A stretch of DNA of 38,990 nucleotides from NCBI GenBank assembly GCA_965369375.1, contig CBDUQN010000019.1:1-38990 (forward strand), read 5' to 3'. Both the position numbers and the translations under genes were made by a program. Below, one piece after another: positions 6,803-16,279 of the stretch. The first letter of the stretch is position 1. The number at the start of each line of letters is the position of its first letter. The notes beneath the pieces were generated by a model that was not told where the DNA came from, did no database searches, and saw nothing but the letters and a program-made list of their open reading frames with translations. This DNA comes from CBDUQN01 sp965369375 (GTDB taxonomy: Bacteria; Krumholzibacteriota; Krumholzibacteriia; Krumholzibacteriales; Krumholzibacteriaceae).

Positions 6803-9800
6803 TTGCTATTTATGAGGTTTCGTTTCATTGGCGCCGTATTGACCGTGATTCTGCTACTGTCCGCGACAGCCGTTTCAAAACCATCGGCGGCGGGCGAGAA
6901 CGAGGATTTTCGATTTGCAAAGAGGCTTCAGAGAGACGGCATGCATATGGCCGCTGCGGAGGAATTCGTGCGATTCGCCGAGAAGTATCCGCGGAGCATT
7001 CTCCGGCCCGATGCCCTTCTCGGTGCCGGAGAATCATATATGCAGGCCGGCAAGACCCAGGAGGCGCTCGATGTGTTCGGCTTGTTTCTCGAATCGTATG
7101 GTGATGATGAGGACGCGTGCAAGGCGAGAATTTACCGGGGCAGAATCTTCAAGGCACTGCGTCGTTATACGGAAGCGGCAAACGAGTTCCTCACCGTCCC
7201 CGAGCAGCACTACGAGTGTGCTCTCATCGATCATGCCTTTCTCGATGCCGGTGAGTGCCTTCTCGCCGGCGGCGCATCCGAGGAAGCGGTCCGCGTGCTC
7301 CAGAGATTGATAAACGAGCAGCCGCAATCCACGCTCGTGCCGCGGGCGCGATACAGTATGGCAATGGCATTGATAAATACCGGGCGGGAAGAGGAAGCCG
7401 AAGCGGTTCTCAGCGAAATCGTATCGGCGCACCGAACTTCCCCGATATCCGCGCTCGCTCTGCTCAAACTCGGCGAGCGCGCCCTCGAGCGCGGAAACTC
7501 GGGGCGGGCGGCGGAGTTCTACCGCCGCGTCGTCAAGGAATACAAGGAAAAATCCCTTCAGGAAAAGGGATCATTGAAGCTTGTTGAGATATATGACTCC
7601 ACGAGCAATACAAAGGTGCTTCTCGAAGAGGCCGGGCGCTTCATCAGGAATTATCCCGATTCAGAGGACTGGAACAGGGTTTACCTGATTGCAGTACGAG
7701 CGGCATGGGAGCTCGGGGATTCCGATCGCGCGCTCGAGCTCATCGAGGCGAGCTCCGCCGAGCAGGCGTTCAGCGACAGTACGGGCGAGATACGGCTTAT
7801 CAAGGGCAGGATATTCGTTTTAAAAGGCAGGAATCAGGAGGCTCTCGAAGAGCTGAGGCATTTGAGACGCGATATTCCGCGTTCGCCGTTTCTCCCGCAG
7901 GCCTTGCTTCTCGAAGCGGACCTCAATGCGCGTCTCGGTTCGCCACGAGAGGCCGCGAGACTGTATCACCTCGCTCTTTTCGAAGCAGCTTCACCCGATG
8001 AAACGATATCGATTCTAACGCGCCTCGCTGATGTTTCCCTGTCGGCGCTCCGTGATACCATCGCGGCGATCCACTACTGGGATATGATCGTCGAAGAGGA
8101 TCTGAACGGCGACGCGGCGGAGGATGCGCTCTTTCGTTCGAGTGCCGCACGCGAGAAGTTCGGCGATTCCAGGGGCGCGCGAGTGGGCTTCGAGATGCTC
8201 CTCACCCGCTTTCCTGAAGGGCGGTTCGCGAACGAGGCCGAAATTGCCCTCATACGGCTTTCGATGGCGGGAACGATCGAGCGGGAGGCGGTTGCCAGGC
8301 TCGCGAACGCCGCGGTGAGCGGCTCGGGCGCCGGCGCACGGTATTGCAACGTCGGCGCGATCCTTGTCGGTGATATCGGCGACCTCGATCGGGGGATTGC
8401 GTTCCTCGAACGGTCGCTCGAAACGGATCTTCCCGATTCACTCAGGGCCAAGGCTCTCTATCATATGGGAGAAGCATACGCGATAAAGTTCGAAGCGGCG
8501 AGACTCACGTCTCAGAGCGGCGGTGATGATGATCGGGGGAAAGCGCTCTCCGCCTGGCTCGAGACGGCGCAGGAGTTCGCCGGGACCTCGTGGGGCGAAC
8601 AGGCGCACAAGGGATACCTCGAGTTGAAACTGCCGGAGATAAATTCACGTGAACGGCTCGCGCGGCTCGACGAGTTCCTTCGGTACTACGGCGGCGGTGG
8701 GGAACGCTATTGGGCTCACTCGAAGAAAGTCGATTATCTCTATGAGCTCGCCCAACGTGGCGAATCGTGGGCCGTCGACAGCGCGCTCGCCGTCTCGCGC
8801 GTCGTCCTTGGCGAAGCGCCGATCGAGCAGCGCAGAGAGGTCGCCCTAAAAAGCGGATACCTCCTTCGCATGCGTGGAGACCATGCCGGCGCGGCGGCAT
8901 CCTTCAAGCGGTTCGTCTCTCTCTACGGCGATGACCCGCGGACCACACCCGTTCTCTACGATCTCGGTGAAACATATCTGATGCTCAAGGATTATGCGAA
9001 GGCCGCGGAAGCGTACGAACGATGTCTCGCAAGAAGGCCGTCGCGTTCGCTCGTCGAAAAGTGTGTAATACGCAGAGGCGATTGTCTCTACTATATGCGC
9101 CGGTTCGCTGAGGCCGCCGGAGCATACGGAGATTTCGCCGAGCGCTATCCCGAGAGCGGCTTCGCACCGGAGGCGCTCTATCGGAAAGTGCTGGCGCTCG
9201 AGGGGGCGGGGGAATACGAATCGGCCGCGCCGATTATCGAGGGATTGGCGGCGCGCCCCGGTCTCGGAAAGGGCCTCCGCGCGAAGGTGGTGAGAAAGAA
9301 CGCAGAAAGGCTCGTCGGCGAGGGCAGGGCTGCTGAGGCGATTCCTTATCTCGAAGAGCTCCTGCAATTCGAACGCTCCGCGAGAAGCTACGAGCTCCTT
9401 GGGCGGGCGCAGCTCGAAGCGGGATCGTTCCAGGATGCGGTAAAGAGCTTCTCGCAGGCGCTGCGGGTCGAGGGCGCGGATACATGTGCCGTGCTGGCGG
9501 GGATGGCCAAGGCGTATATCAGATCAAATGATTTCGGCAAGGCACGCCGCGAAATCGACAAGCTGAACCGTCTCTGTCCCGCGTCACGTCACATCGCCGG
9601 CGTTCTCCTTCTCAAAGGCAAGATGGAATCGGAAAGCAACAACTGTGAAGAAGCGGTTAAAACGCTTGCCGCGGTCAGGGAAAAGTATGCGGGTGGCGAG
9701 GAAGCGGCGCAAGCTCTCTACTACATGGCTCTCTGCGACACGAAACAGCGTGCGTACGAAGCGGCGATCGCCAAGCTCAACATGATGCTGCGCGAATCTC

Positions 9801-10441
9801 CGCATTCGGCGATGGCGCCCGATGCCTATTTCAAACTCGCATCGGCGCAATTCGGAGCGGGCAATCTCAACCTGGCGGCGAGTAACTTTGCGCTGGCCGC
9901 CGAAGCCTCGCGTGATCCCGAACAACAGTATCTCGCCTGGAAGAATCTTGCTCGGATCTATCAGGAGCTCGAGGATTGGCAAAAGGCAGCAACGACCTGG
10001 CAGGAGATAGCCGAGCGTTTCCCCGACCGCGATGATATCGTCGAGGCATTCTTCAACCTCGGATTCAGTTACGGACAGACCGGCCGGCCTGAAATGGCGT
10101 ACGAGGTTTATCGAAGAATTCCGGGCCTGCGGGCGAGTGAGGAGCAGCAGGGAAGGGCGCATTACTGGGCCGGCATTTCACTGAAGCAGCAGGGCAAATA
10201 CGGCAGCGCGGTGCGGGAGTTCCTCCGCGTTCCCTACCTCAAGACGGGAGGGATGTGGGGTGTAACGGCGAAGCTCGAGGCGGCGGACTGTTACGAGCGG
10301 ATGGGTGAGGTCGATCAGGCGGAGAAGATATACCGCGATGTTCTCTCATCCCACGGAGCCGGATCGGACTGGGGGAAGCTCGCGAAGAAGGCATTGGACC
10401 GCATCGAGGAAGTGAGGGGTGGAAACAGGGATGGCTCGTGA
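6803..10441 (+). CDS. Exported giant tetratricopeptide-repeat protein (1212 aa)
   Basis: A long protein made almost wholly of TPR-type helical hairpins, many in the YbgF/BamD-like form that reads as AxxxYxxxxxxYPxSxxAPxAxYxxG (for example near ERYPESGFAPEALYRK and RESPHSAMAPDAYFKL). An N-terminal signal peptide is present: basic MRFRF, a hydrophobic core (FIGAVLTVILLLSATAV), then SAAGEN. No lipobox cysteine is seen, so it is probably a soluble periplasmic or envelope-attached scaffold. Such proteins organise multi-protein assemblies; no specific partner is visible. The TTG start is chosen from the ribosome binding site at 6789. The 3' end overlaps uvrA by 11 bases, so the two are likely co-transcribed, although no functional link to DNA repair is known. 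Confidence 0.85.
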   Translation: MLFMRFRFIGAVLTVILLLSATAVSKPSAAGENEDFRFAKRLQRDGMHMAAAEEFVRFAEKYPRSILRPDALLGAGESYMQAGKTQEALDVFGLFLESYGDDEDACKARIYRGRIFKALRRYTEAANEFLTVPEQHYECALIDHAFLDAGECLLAGGASEEAVRVLQRLINEQPQSTLVPRARYSMAMALINTGREEEAEAVLSEIVSAHRTSPISALALLKLGERALERGNSGRAAEFYRRVVKEYKEKSLQEKGSLKLVEIYDSTSNTKVLLEEAGRFIRNYPDSEDWNRVYLIAVRAAWELGDSDRALELIEASSAEQAFSDSTGEIRLIKGRIFVLKGRNQEALEELRHLRRDIPRSPFLPQALLLEADLNARLGSPREAARLYHLALFEAASPDETISILTRLADVSLSALRDTIAAIHYWDMIVEEDLNGDAAEDALFRSSAAREKFGDSRGARVGFEMLLTRFPEGRFANEAEIALIRLSMAGTIEREAVARLANAAVSGSGAGARYCNVGAILVGDIGDLDRGIAFLERSLETDLPDSLRAKALYHMGEAYAIKFEAARLTSQSGGDDDRGKALSAWLETAQEFAGTSWGEQAHKGYLELKLPEINSRERLARLDEFLRYYGGGGERYWAHSKKVDYLYELAQRGESWAVDSALAVSRVVLGEAPIEQRREVALKSGYLLRMRGDHAGAAASFKRFVSLYGDDPRTTPVLYDLGETYLMLKDYAKAAEAYERCLARRPSRSLVEKCVIRRGDCLYYMRRFAEAAGAYGDFAERYPESGFAPEALYRKVLALEGAGEYESAAPIIEGLAARPGLGKGLRAKVVRKNAERLVGEGRAAEAIPYLEELLQFERSARSYELLGRAQLEAGSFQDAVKSFSQALRVEGADTCAVLAGMAKAYIRSNDFGKARREIDKLNRLCPASRHIAGVLLLKGKMESESNNCEEAVKTLAAVREKYAGGEEAAQALYYMALCDTKQRAYEAAIAKLNMMLRESPHSAMAPDAYFKLASAQFGAGNLNLAASNFALAAEASRDPEQQYLAWKNLARIYQELEDWQKAATTWQEIAERFPDRDDIVEAFFNLGFSYGQTGRPEMAYEVYRRIPGLRASEEQQGRAHYWAGISLKQQGKYGSAVREFLRVPYLKTGGMWGVTAKLEAADCYERMGEVDQAEKIYRDVLSSHGAGSDWGKLAKKALDRIEEVRGGNRDGS

Positions 10442-13283
10442 GAACCTCGTCGTCAAGGGCGCGCGGGAGCATAACCTCAAGAACATTACGGTAAGCATAC
10501 CGCGAAACAAATTCGTCGTGATAACGGGCCTCAGTGGCTCGGGCAAATCCTCGCTCGCTTTCGATACGATATATGCTGAGGGACAGCGCCGGTACGTGGA
10601 ATCGCTTTCGAGCTATGCGCGTCAGTTCCTCGAGCAGATGGAGAAACCCGATGTAGACAGTATCGAGGGTCTATCACCCGCCATATCGATCGATCAAAAG
10701 ACCACGTCCCGCAATCCCCGTTCAACGGTCGGTACCATCACGGAGATCTACGATTACCTCCGTGTTCTCTTTGCCCGGGCGGGGGAGGTGCACTGCCCCG
10801 GATGCGGCCGGAGTATCTCGCGGCAGTCCGTCGCCCAGATCGTCGACCGTTTGAAAAACGCCGAGACTGGCACGAGGCTGAGTCTCCTGGCACCTGTCGT
10901 GCGGGGGCGAAAGGGCGAATATCGGGCTCTCTTCGAAAAACTTTCGCGCGGGGGCTTCACGAGGGTTCGTGTCGACGGCGAGATGCACGAGCTTGGGCCG
11001 CGAATAAAACTCGATAAGAACAGGAAACATTCGATAGAAGTGATTGTCGATCGTATGCGCGTGAAGCCCGGGATCGAGAAACGGCTCGCCGATTCGGTCG
11101 AGCTCTCCGCGCGCGTGGGAAACGGCGTCGTTCTCGTTCTGCAGGGTGGAGAGGAAACACTCTACAGTCTCGAATACTCGTGCCCCTACTGCAATGTGAG
11201 CCTCGGCGAGATATCTCCCCGGATGTTCTCGTTCAATTCACCCTATGGCGCCTGCACGGTGTGCCACGGGCTCGGAACGAGGATCGATTTCGCCCGCGAG
11301 CTCATCGTGCCGAATCCCGCCCTGAGCATCAACGAGGGGGCGATCGCGTCGGTCGGTCCCGTAAAACAAAACTGGTTCAGGTATCGTCTCGACGCGCTGG
11401 CCGAGAAGCTCGGATTCAGTCTCGACACGCCGTTTCACAGGCTGCCGAAAAAAATCAGGGAAGCGGTTCTGTTCGGCTCGGATATGGAAATCGTCGTCTT
11501 CTACGACTTCGAGCGCGGCACGGGGGAGTACTACACGACATGGGAAGGGATTATTCCGAATCTCAGGCGCCGTTATCATCAAACGAAGTCGGAAGCGGTC
11601 AGGCGGTGGATCGAGACGTACATGACGGCTAGTCCGTGCTCCGAGTGCCACGGCAGCAGATTGAAGAAAGAGAGCCTCTCAGTGACGATCGACTCCCGGA
11701 CGATCGCGGATATCGTCGGGTTGACGATCGAAAGGGCATTGGCGTTTTTCAAAGAACTCGAATTCACCGGGAACAGCAGAATGATAGGGGAACCGCTCGT
11801 AAAGGAGATCATGAACCGGCTCGGATTTCTCTGCAACGTCGGGCTCGACTACCTCACCATCGATCGTTCCGCAAGCACCCTCGCAGGCGGCGAGGCGCAG
11901 CGGATACGGCTCGCCACGCAGATCGGTTCGAAGCTCGTCGGCGTCCTCTACATACTCGATGAGCCGTCCATCGGCCTTCACCAGAGGGATAATGCGCGGC
12001 TCGTAGGGACGCTCAAGGAGCTCAGGGACGCGGGAAACACGGTTATCGTCATCGAGCACGATCGAGAGACGATCCTCTCGGCCGATTACGTTCTCGACCT
12101 CGGCCCCGGCGCCGGCGAGTTGGGCGGCAAGGTGGTGGCGGCCGGTTCTCCCCGTGACATCATGAGATCCAAGAAGAGTCTTACCGGGCGCTATCTCGAG
12201 AAGGAGCGGTATTTCGAGCTCAAAGACGGCAGCGGCAGGGGATCGGGCGCCGCGCTCGTTCTCAGGGGAGCCCGGCACAATAATCTGAAAAACATCGATG
12301 TTACGTTTCCACTCGGCAAGCTGATTTGTATAACTGGAGTTTCCGGCTCGGGAAAGAGCACGCTCGTGAACGATATTCTCTATCGGGCGCTCCACAGGCA
12401 ATTCTACCGGAGCACGCGTCTGCCGGGAGCGCATGACGGTCTCGAAGGCGTCGAGCATATCGATAAGGTGATTAACATAGATCAATCCCCGATCGGCAGG
12501 ACACCCCGCTCCAATCCTGCAACGTACACTGGTCTCTTCGGTCCGATCCGCGATCTCTTCTCGAAACTGGTTGCATCCCGCATGCGGGGATACCGTTCCG
12601 GCCGGTTCAGCTTCAATGTAAAGGGCGGACGTTGTGAATTATGCAGGGGAGAAGGGATGATCAAGGTCGAGATGCATTTTCTCCCCGATGTCTACGTGCA
12701 TTGTCAGGAGTGCAAGGGGAAGCGGTATAACAGGGAGACGCTCGAGATCGCATTCAAGAACCACACTATCGCGGAAGTCTTGGATATGCCCGTCGACGAG
12801 GCGTTCGATTTCTTCAGCCATGTCCCCCAGGTGAGAAGAAAGCTCAAGGTGCTGCGAGATGTAGGACTCGGCTACATTCGCCTCGGGCAGCCCGCGACGA
12901 CACTTTCGGGCGGGGAAGCACAGAGGGTAAAGCTGGCGACGGAGTTGTCGAAGATCGGCACGGGTAACACTCTCTACATTCTCGACGAACCGAGCACGGG
13001 TCTTCACTTCGAAGACGTGAAGCTGCTCATGGCGGTTCTCGATAAGCTCGTAAACAAGGGTAATACCGTTTTGGTGATAGAGCACAATCCGGAGATAATA
13101 CGGCTCGCGGATTACATCATAGATCTTGGTCCCGAGGGAGGTGGCCGCGGGGGAGAGGTGGTTTTCGCCGGAGCACCGACCGAGATCGTGCGGTGCGAAC
13201 GGTCGTACACGGGTCAAATGTTGGCCAAGTTCCAGCGGCGTCCGAAGCGGGGAGGAAAGCAGGCGCGGGGAGGACGCGGATAG
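10431..13283 (+). CDS. uvrA: Excinuclease ABC subunit A
   Basis: The damage-recognition ATPase of nucleotide excision repair, 950 residues, the usual family length. The N terminus reads MARENLVVKGAREHNLKNI, the classic UvrA opening, which is why ATG 10431 is preferred over the in-frame GTG at 10419. Both ABC modules are intact: Walker A GLSGSGKSS with signature LAGGEAQR and Walker B VLYILDEPS in the first, and GVSGSGKST, LSGGEAQR and LYILDEPSTG in the second. Zinc-binding CxxC pairs are present at CPGC, CPYC...CTVC and CELC...CQEC. It forms a complex with UvrB, not encoded here. It overlaps the preceding TPR gene by 11 bases and is followed by a 61-base gap before gcvT. Confidence 0.98.
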   Translation: MARENLVVKGAREHNLKNITVSIPRNKFVVITGLSGSGKSSLAFDTIYAEGQRRYVESLSSYARQFLEQMEKPDVDSIEGLSPAISIDQKTTSRNPRSTVGTITEIYDYLRVLFARAGEVHCPGCGRSISRQSVAQIVDRLKNAETGTRLSLLAPVVRGRKGEYRALFEKLSRGGFTRVRVDGEMHELGPRIKLDKNRKHSIEVIVDRMRVKPGIEKRLADSVELSARVGNGVVLVLQGGEETLYSLEYSCPYCNVSLGEISPRMFSFNSPYGACTVCHGLGTRIDFARELIVPNPALSINEGAIASVGPVKQNWFRYRLDALAEKLGFSLDTPFHRLPKKIREAVLFGSDMEIVVFYDFERGTGEYYTTWEGIIPNLRRRYHQTKSEAVRRWIETYMTASPCSECHGSRLKKESLSVTIDSRTIADIVGLTIERALAFFKELEFTGNSRMIGEPLVKEIMNRLGFLCNVGLDYLTIDRSASTLAGGEAQRIRLATQIGSKLVGVLYILDEPSIGLHQRDNARLVGTLKELRDAGNTVIVIEHDRETILSADYVLDLGPGAGELGGKVVAAGSPRDIMRSKKSLTGRYLEKERYFELKDGSGRGSGAALVLRGARHNNLKNIDVTFPLGKLICITGVSGSGKSTLVNDILYRALHRQFYRSTRLPGAHDGLEGVEHIDKVINIDQSPIGRTPRSNPATYTGLFGPIRDLFSKLVASRMRGYRSGRFSFNVKGGRCELCRGEGMIKVEMHFLPDVYVHCQECKGKRYNRETLEIAFKNHTIAEVLDMPVDEAFDFFSHVPQVRRKLKVLRDVGLGYIRLGQPATTLSGGEAQRVKLATELSKIGTGNTLYILDEPSTGLHFEDVKLLMAVLDKLVNKGNTVLVIEHNPEIIRLADYIIDLGPEGGGRGGEVVFAGAPTEIVRCERSYTGQMLAKFQRRPKRGGKQARGGRG

Positions 13284-13344
13284 GGCAAAACTGCAGATTG
13301 CTATTGACCGATTCCGTGAAACAGGGTATTCAAAGGGGTTGAAC

Positions 13345-14457
13345 ATGGCATTGAAGAAGACACCTCTATACGATTCGCAAATCGAGCTGGGCGGCCGCAT
13401 GGTCGCCTTCGCCGGGTATCACATGCCCGTGTCCTTTGAGGGTATTGTCGAGGAACACGAATGTGTGAGATCCGCTGTCGGCCTCTTCGACGTCAGCCAC
13501 ATGGGTGAGATTGCGATAACGGGCACCGCCGCGTGGGAGTTTGCGGATTTCGTGGTTTCCAACAATGTGGGAAAGCTCGGGGCCGGACAGATCTGTTACA
13601 CGGCAGCCTGCAATAAAGACGGCGGGGTGCTCGACGATCTCCTCGTATACAAATTTTCGAAAGAGAGGATACTCCTCGTCGCCAACGCGACAAATACCGA
13701 GAAGATATTCAGCCACCTGAGCTCACTGAAACCGAAAGGAATCGAGATCGATAACCTGACAGACGGCATCGGTCAGATAGCGGTGCAGGGACCGCTATCA
13801 CGGGAGCTCCTTCGTTCGTGCGATTTCTGCTCACCGGTGCATGATGCGCTCGACGAGCTTCAATATTACCGATTCGTGACATTCGAGTACGAGGGCCGAG
13901 AGGTGATCCTCTCGAGGACCGGCTATACCGGTGAGATCGGATACGAGATCTACATTCCACATGAAGGAACTCGAAAGGTCTGGAACGAGCTCCTCGAAGC
14001 CGGCCGGGAAAGGGAAGTCCGGCTGATTGGGCTCGGCGCGCGGGATACGCTCAGGTTCGAAGCGAGCTACTGTCTCTACGGTCACGAGCTCGACGAACAG
14101 ACATCGCCTCTCGAGGCCGGGCTCGGATGGCTCGTGAAGCTCCGGAAAGGAGATTTCGTGGGGCGCGACGCTCTCGCTTCCGAGAAGGAGGCGGGACCGA
14201 GGCGGAAGCTCGTGGGTTTCGAGGTAGACGGCAGGCGAATCGCCCGGCAAGGATCGATTGTCCAATGCGGCGGAGAAAACGTGGGAAAGGTGACATCTGG
14301 CACCCTTGCGCCGACTCTGAACAAGAATCTCGCCATGGCTCTCGTATCATCCGCTGCGCCTGTCGACGAAGAGGGGTGCGATGTCGTTATTGGCGGAAAA
14401 CAGTTTCCTCTTGTCAAAACGAAACTACCATTTTATAAAAGCCGTTCGAACGATTGA
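13345..14457 (+). CDS. gcvT: Aminomethyltransferase, glycine cleavage T-protein
   Basis: The T-protein releases ammonia from aminomethyl-lipoyl GcvH and passes the one-carbon unit to tetrahydrofolate. The sequence opens with ALKKTPLYDSQIELGGRMV and FAGYHMPVSFEGI, continues with GLFDVSHMGEI and ILSRTGYTGEIGYEIY, and has LGARDTLRFEA and the C-terminal GKVTSGTLAPTLNKNLAMAL; all are hallmark GcvT segments. Started at ATG 13345 behind AAAGGGG, the product is 370 residues, the normal length. The frame is open upstream into uvrA but those residues have no family match. It is the first of four consecutive glycine cleavage genes. Confidence 0.97.
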   Translation: MALKKTPLYDSQIELGGRMVAFAGYHMPVSFEGIVEEHECVRSAVGLFDVSHMGEIAITGTAAWEFADFVVSNNVGKLGAGQICYTAACNKDGGVLDDLLVYKFSKERILLVANATNTEKIFSHLSSLKPKGIEIDNLTDGIGQIAVQGPLSRELLRSCDFCSPVHDALDELQYYRFVTFEYEGREVILSRTGYTGEIGYEIYIPHEGTRKVWNELLEAGREREVRLIGLGARDTLRFEASYCLYGHELDEQTSPLEAGLGWLVKLRKGDFVGRDALASEKEAGPRRKLVGFEVDGRRIARQGSIVQCGGENVGKVTSGTLAPTLNKNLAMALVSSAAPVDEEGCDVVIGGKQFPLVKTKLPFYKSRSND

Positions 14458-14482
14458 AAGAAGTACAAGGAAAGGAAGGTGA

Positions 14483-14917
14483 ATGATGATTGCCGAGGAG
14501 TGCAAATATACCAATGAGCACGAATGGGTATTTGTAGAGGGCGAAATAGCCTCGATCGGCCTTAGCGAGTTTGCCTCTGATTCGCTCGGGTCGATAACGT
14601 ACGTCGAGCTTCCCGATGTCGGATCGAAGGTGCATCAGATGGATCCGATAGGAACCGTCGAATCCCGCAAAGGTGTGGAAGAGCTCTTTTCCCCTTTAAG
14701 CGGCACTGTTCTCGAGGTCAACGAGGAGGCGGTGCAAAACCCCGAGCTCATCAACAAGAGCCCCTACGATGAGGGATGGCTTCTCAGGATCAAGATGTCG
14801 GATACGGGCGAGCTCGATAATCTATACACCTACAAGGAGTATCAGGAATTGCTCAGTGAAGCAGAGGGCGAGGAAGCTGAAGAGGAAAAGGTGCACCCCG
14901 AAGAAGAGGAAACATAG
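14483..14917 (+). CDS. gcvH: Glycine cleavage system H-protein with acidic C-terminal tail
   Basis: The lipoyl carrier that shuttles the aminomethyl intermediate between the P, T and L proteins. Family landmarks: KYTNEHEWV near the start, ASDSLGSITYVELPDVG, and the lipoylation hairpin ESRKGVEELFSPLSG with K63 as the lipoylated lysine. The ribosome binding site AAGGAAGGTG precedes two adjacent ATGs (14483 and 14486). At 144 residues it is longer than the usual 125-130; the extra is a Glu-rich tail (EAEGEEAEEEKVHPEEEET) of unknown role. The stop codon directly abuts gcvPA. Confidence 0.96.
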   Translation: MMIAEECKYTNEHEWVFVEGEIASIGLSEFASDSLGSITYVELPDVGSKVHQMDPIGTVESRKGVEELFSPLSGTVLEVNEEAVQNPELINKSPYDEGWLLRIKMSDTGELDNLYTYKEYQELLSEAEGEEAEEEKVHPEEEET

Positions 14918-16279
14918 ATGGGCTACATTCAGAACACCGACGACGACAGAAGAGAGATGCTCCAGGCTATTGGTGTTTCTGCTTTCGACGAGCTTCTCGA
15001 ACCGATCGACGCGGGACTTCGCCTGCAGGGTGGGCTTTCGCTGGGAAACCGGATGAGCGAGGCGGAGGTAATCGCCCGCTGCTCCGATCTGGCGGATAAG
15101 AACAGACCCGCGTCCGGGATGGTGAGTTTCCTCGGCGGGGGAATCTACGATCGTTACATTCCGACAGTGGTGAACTACGTGCTCTCACGGAGCGAATTCT
15201 ACACCTCATACACGCCATATCAGGCGGAGGCGAGCCAGGGCACGCTCCAGGCGATCTACGAGTATCAGACCCTCATTTGCAGGCTGACGGCCATGGATAT
15301 CGCAAACGCGTCGATGTACGACGGCGCGACGGCGCTCGCTGAAGCGGCGCTCATGGCATATGGGATCACGCGCAAACAGCGCATCCTGATTCCCCGCGCG
15401 ATCTCGCCGAACGCCAAGGCCGTTCTCGATCTGTACATGCAAGGAAGGGATATTGCGGTGGAAGAGGTGCCGTTCACCGATGAGGGAATCATGGACCTCG
15501 ATCATCTAAGAAGAGAACTCACGAATGACGTTGCCGGGGTGATCGTCGCCCAGCCGAACTATTTCGGCATGATCGAGCCGGCAGAGAGTGTTTCCGCGCT
15601 GGCTCACGAGAACGGATCGCTTCTCATTGCATCGGTCGATCCGGTCTCCTGCGCCGTGCTCGCGCCTCCCGGTGAATACGAGGCGGACATCGCCGTAGGG
15701 GAAGGACAATCACTCGGCAATCCCCAGAACTTCGGGGGACCGCTGCTCGGTTTTATGGCCACCAGGAAAGAGTACGTGCGGAAATGCCCCGGGCGCTTGA
15801 TCAGCAGCACCGTCGATGTCGAAGGTGCGCGGGGGTATGTGATGACACTCCAGACGCGCGAGCAGCATATACGCAGAGAAAAGGCGACATCGAATATCTG
15901 CACGAACGAGGGGCTCTGCGCCCTCGCGGCAGCCGTATACATGGTATCGCTCGGCGAGGAAGGATTCAGCGAAGTTGCCATGCAGAGCCTGTCGAAGAGC
16001 CATACGCTCTATTCCATGCTCAGAGGTCTCGAGGGGGTGCGCCTTCCGTTCGGCGAGGGATTCTTCCAGGAATTCGTGCTGGATGCCGGCGGACCCGCGG
16101 CCGATTTTCTCGCTGCGGCGAAAGAAAGGGGGATTCTGGCGGGCATCCCCCTCCATGGTGGTTTTCCCGAGCTCGGCGAAGGCGCCGTGCTCGCAGCGGT
16201 GACCGAGAAACGCACCAGAGAGGAACTCGAAGCCTATCGGGATATCGCTCGAGTGCAGGGTGGTGGTGCCGGTGAGTAG
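14918..16279 (+). CDS. gcvPA: Glycine dehydrogenase (decarboxylating) subunit 1
   Basis: The N-terminal half of the split P-protein, which forms the active glycine decarboxylase with GcvPB. Recognisable segments are FLGGGIYDRYIPTVVNYV, FYTSYTPYQAEASQGTLQAI and ANASMYDGATALAEAALMA near the N terminus, then AVGEGQSLGNPQNFGGPLLG and EKATSNICTNEGLCALAA. The PLP lysine lies in the other subunit, as expected. Its 453 residues match the family. It starts at the ATG immediately after the gcvH stop and its 3' end overlaps gcvPB. Confidence 0.97.
   Translation: MGYIQNTDDDRREMLQAIGVSAFDELLEPIDAGLRLQGGLSLGNRMSEAEVIARCSDLADKNRPASGMVSFLGGGIYDRYIPTVVNYVLSRSEFYTSYTPYQAEASQGTLQAIYEYQTLICRLTAMDIANASMYDGATALAEAALMAYGITRKQRILIPRAISPNAKAVLDLYMQGRDIAVEEVPFTDEGIMDLDHLRRELTNDVAGVIVAQPNYFGMIEPAESVSALAHENGSLLIASVDPVSCAVLAPPGEYEADIAVGEGQSLGNPQNFGGPLLGFMATRKEYVRKCPGRLISSTVDVEGARGYVMTLQTREQHIRREKATSNICTNEGLCALAAAVYMVSLGEEGFSEVAMQSLSKSHTLYSMLRGLEGVRLPFGEGFFQEFVLDAGGPAADFLAAAKERGILAGIPLHGGFPELGEGAVLAAVTEKRTREELEAYRDIARVQGGGAGE

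Noticed and set aside
13304..13332. TTGACC-17-TATTCA as a promoter for gcvT
   Set aside because: Transcription would begin only about 6 bases before the ATG, leaving no room for the ribosome binding site; the -10 match is weak.
13126..13344. Upstream extension of gcvT into the end of uvrA
   Set aside because: Translated residues are unlike GcvT; ATG 13345 has a ribosome binding site and gives the family length.
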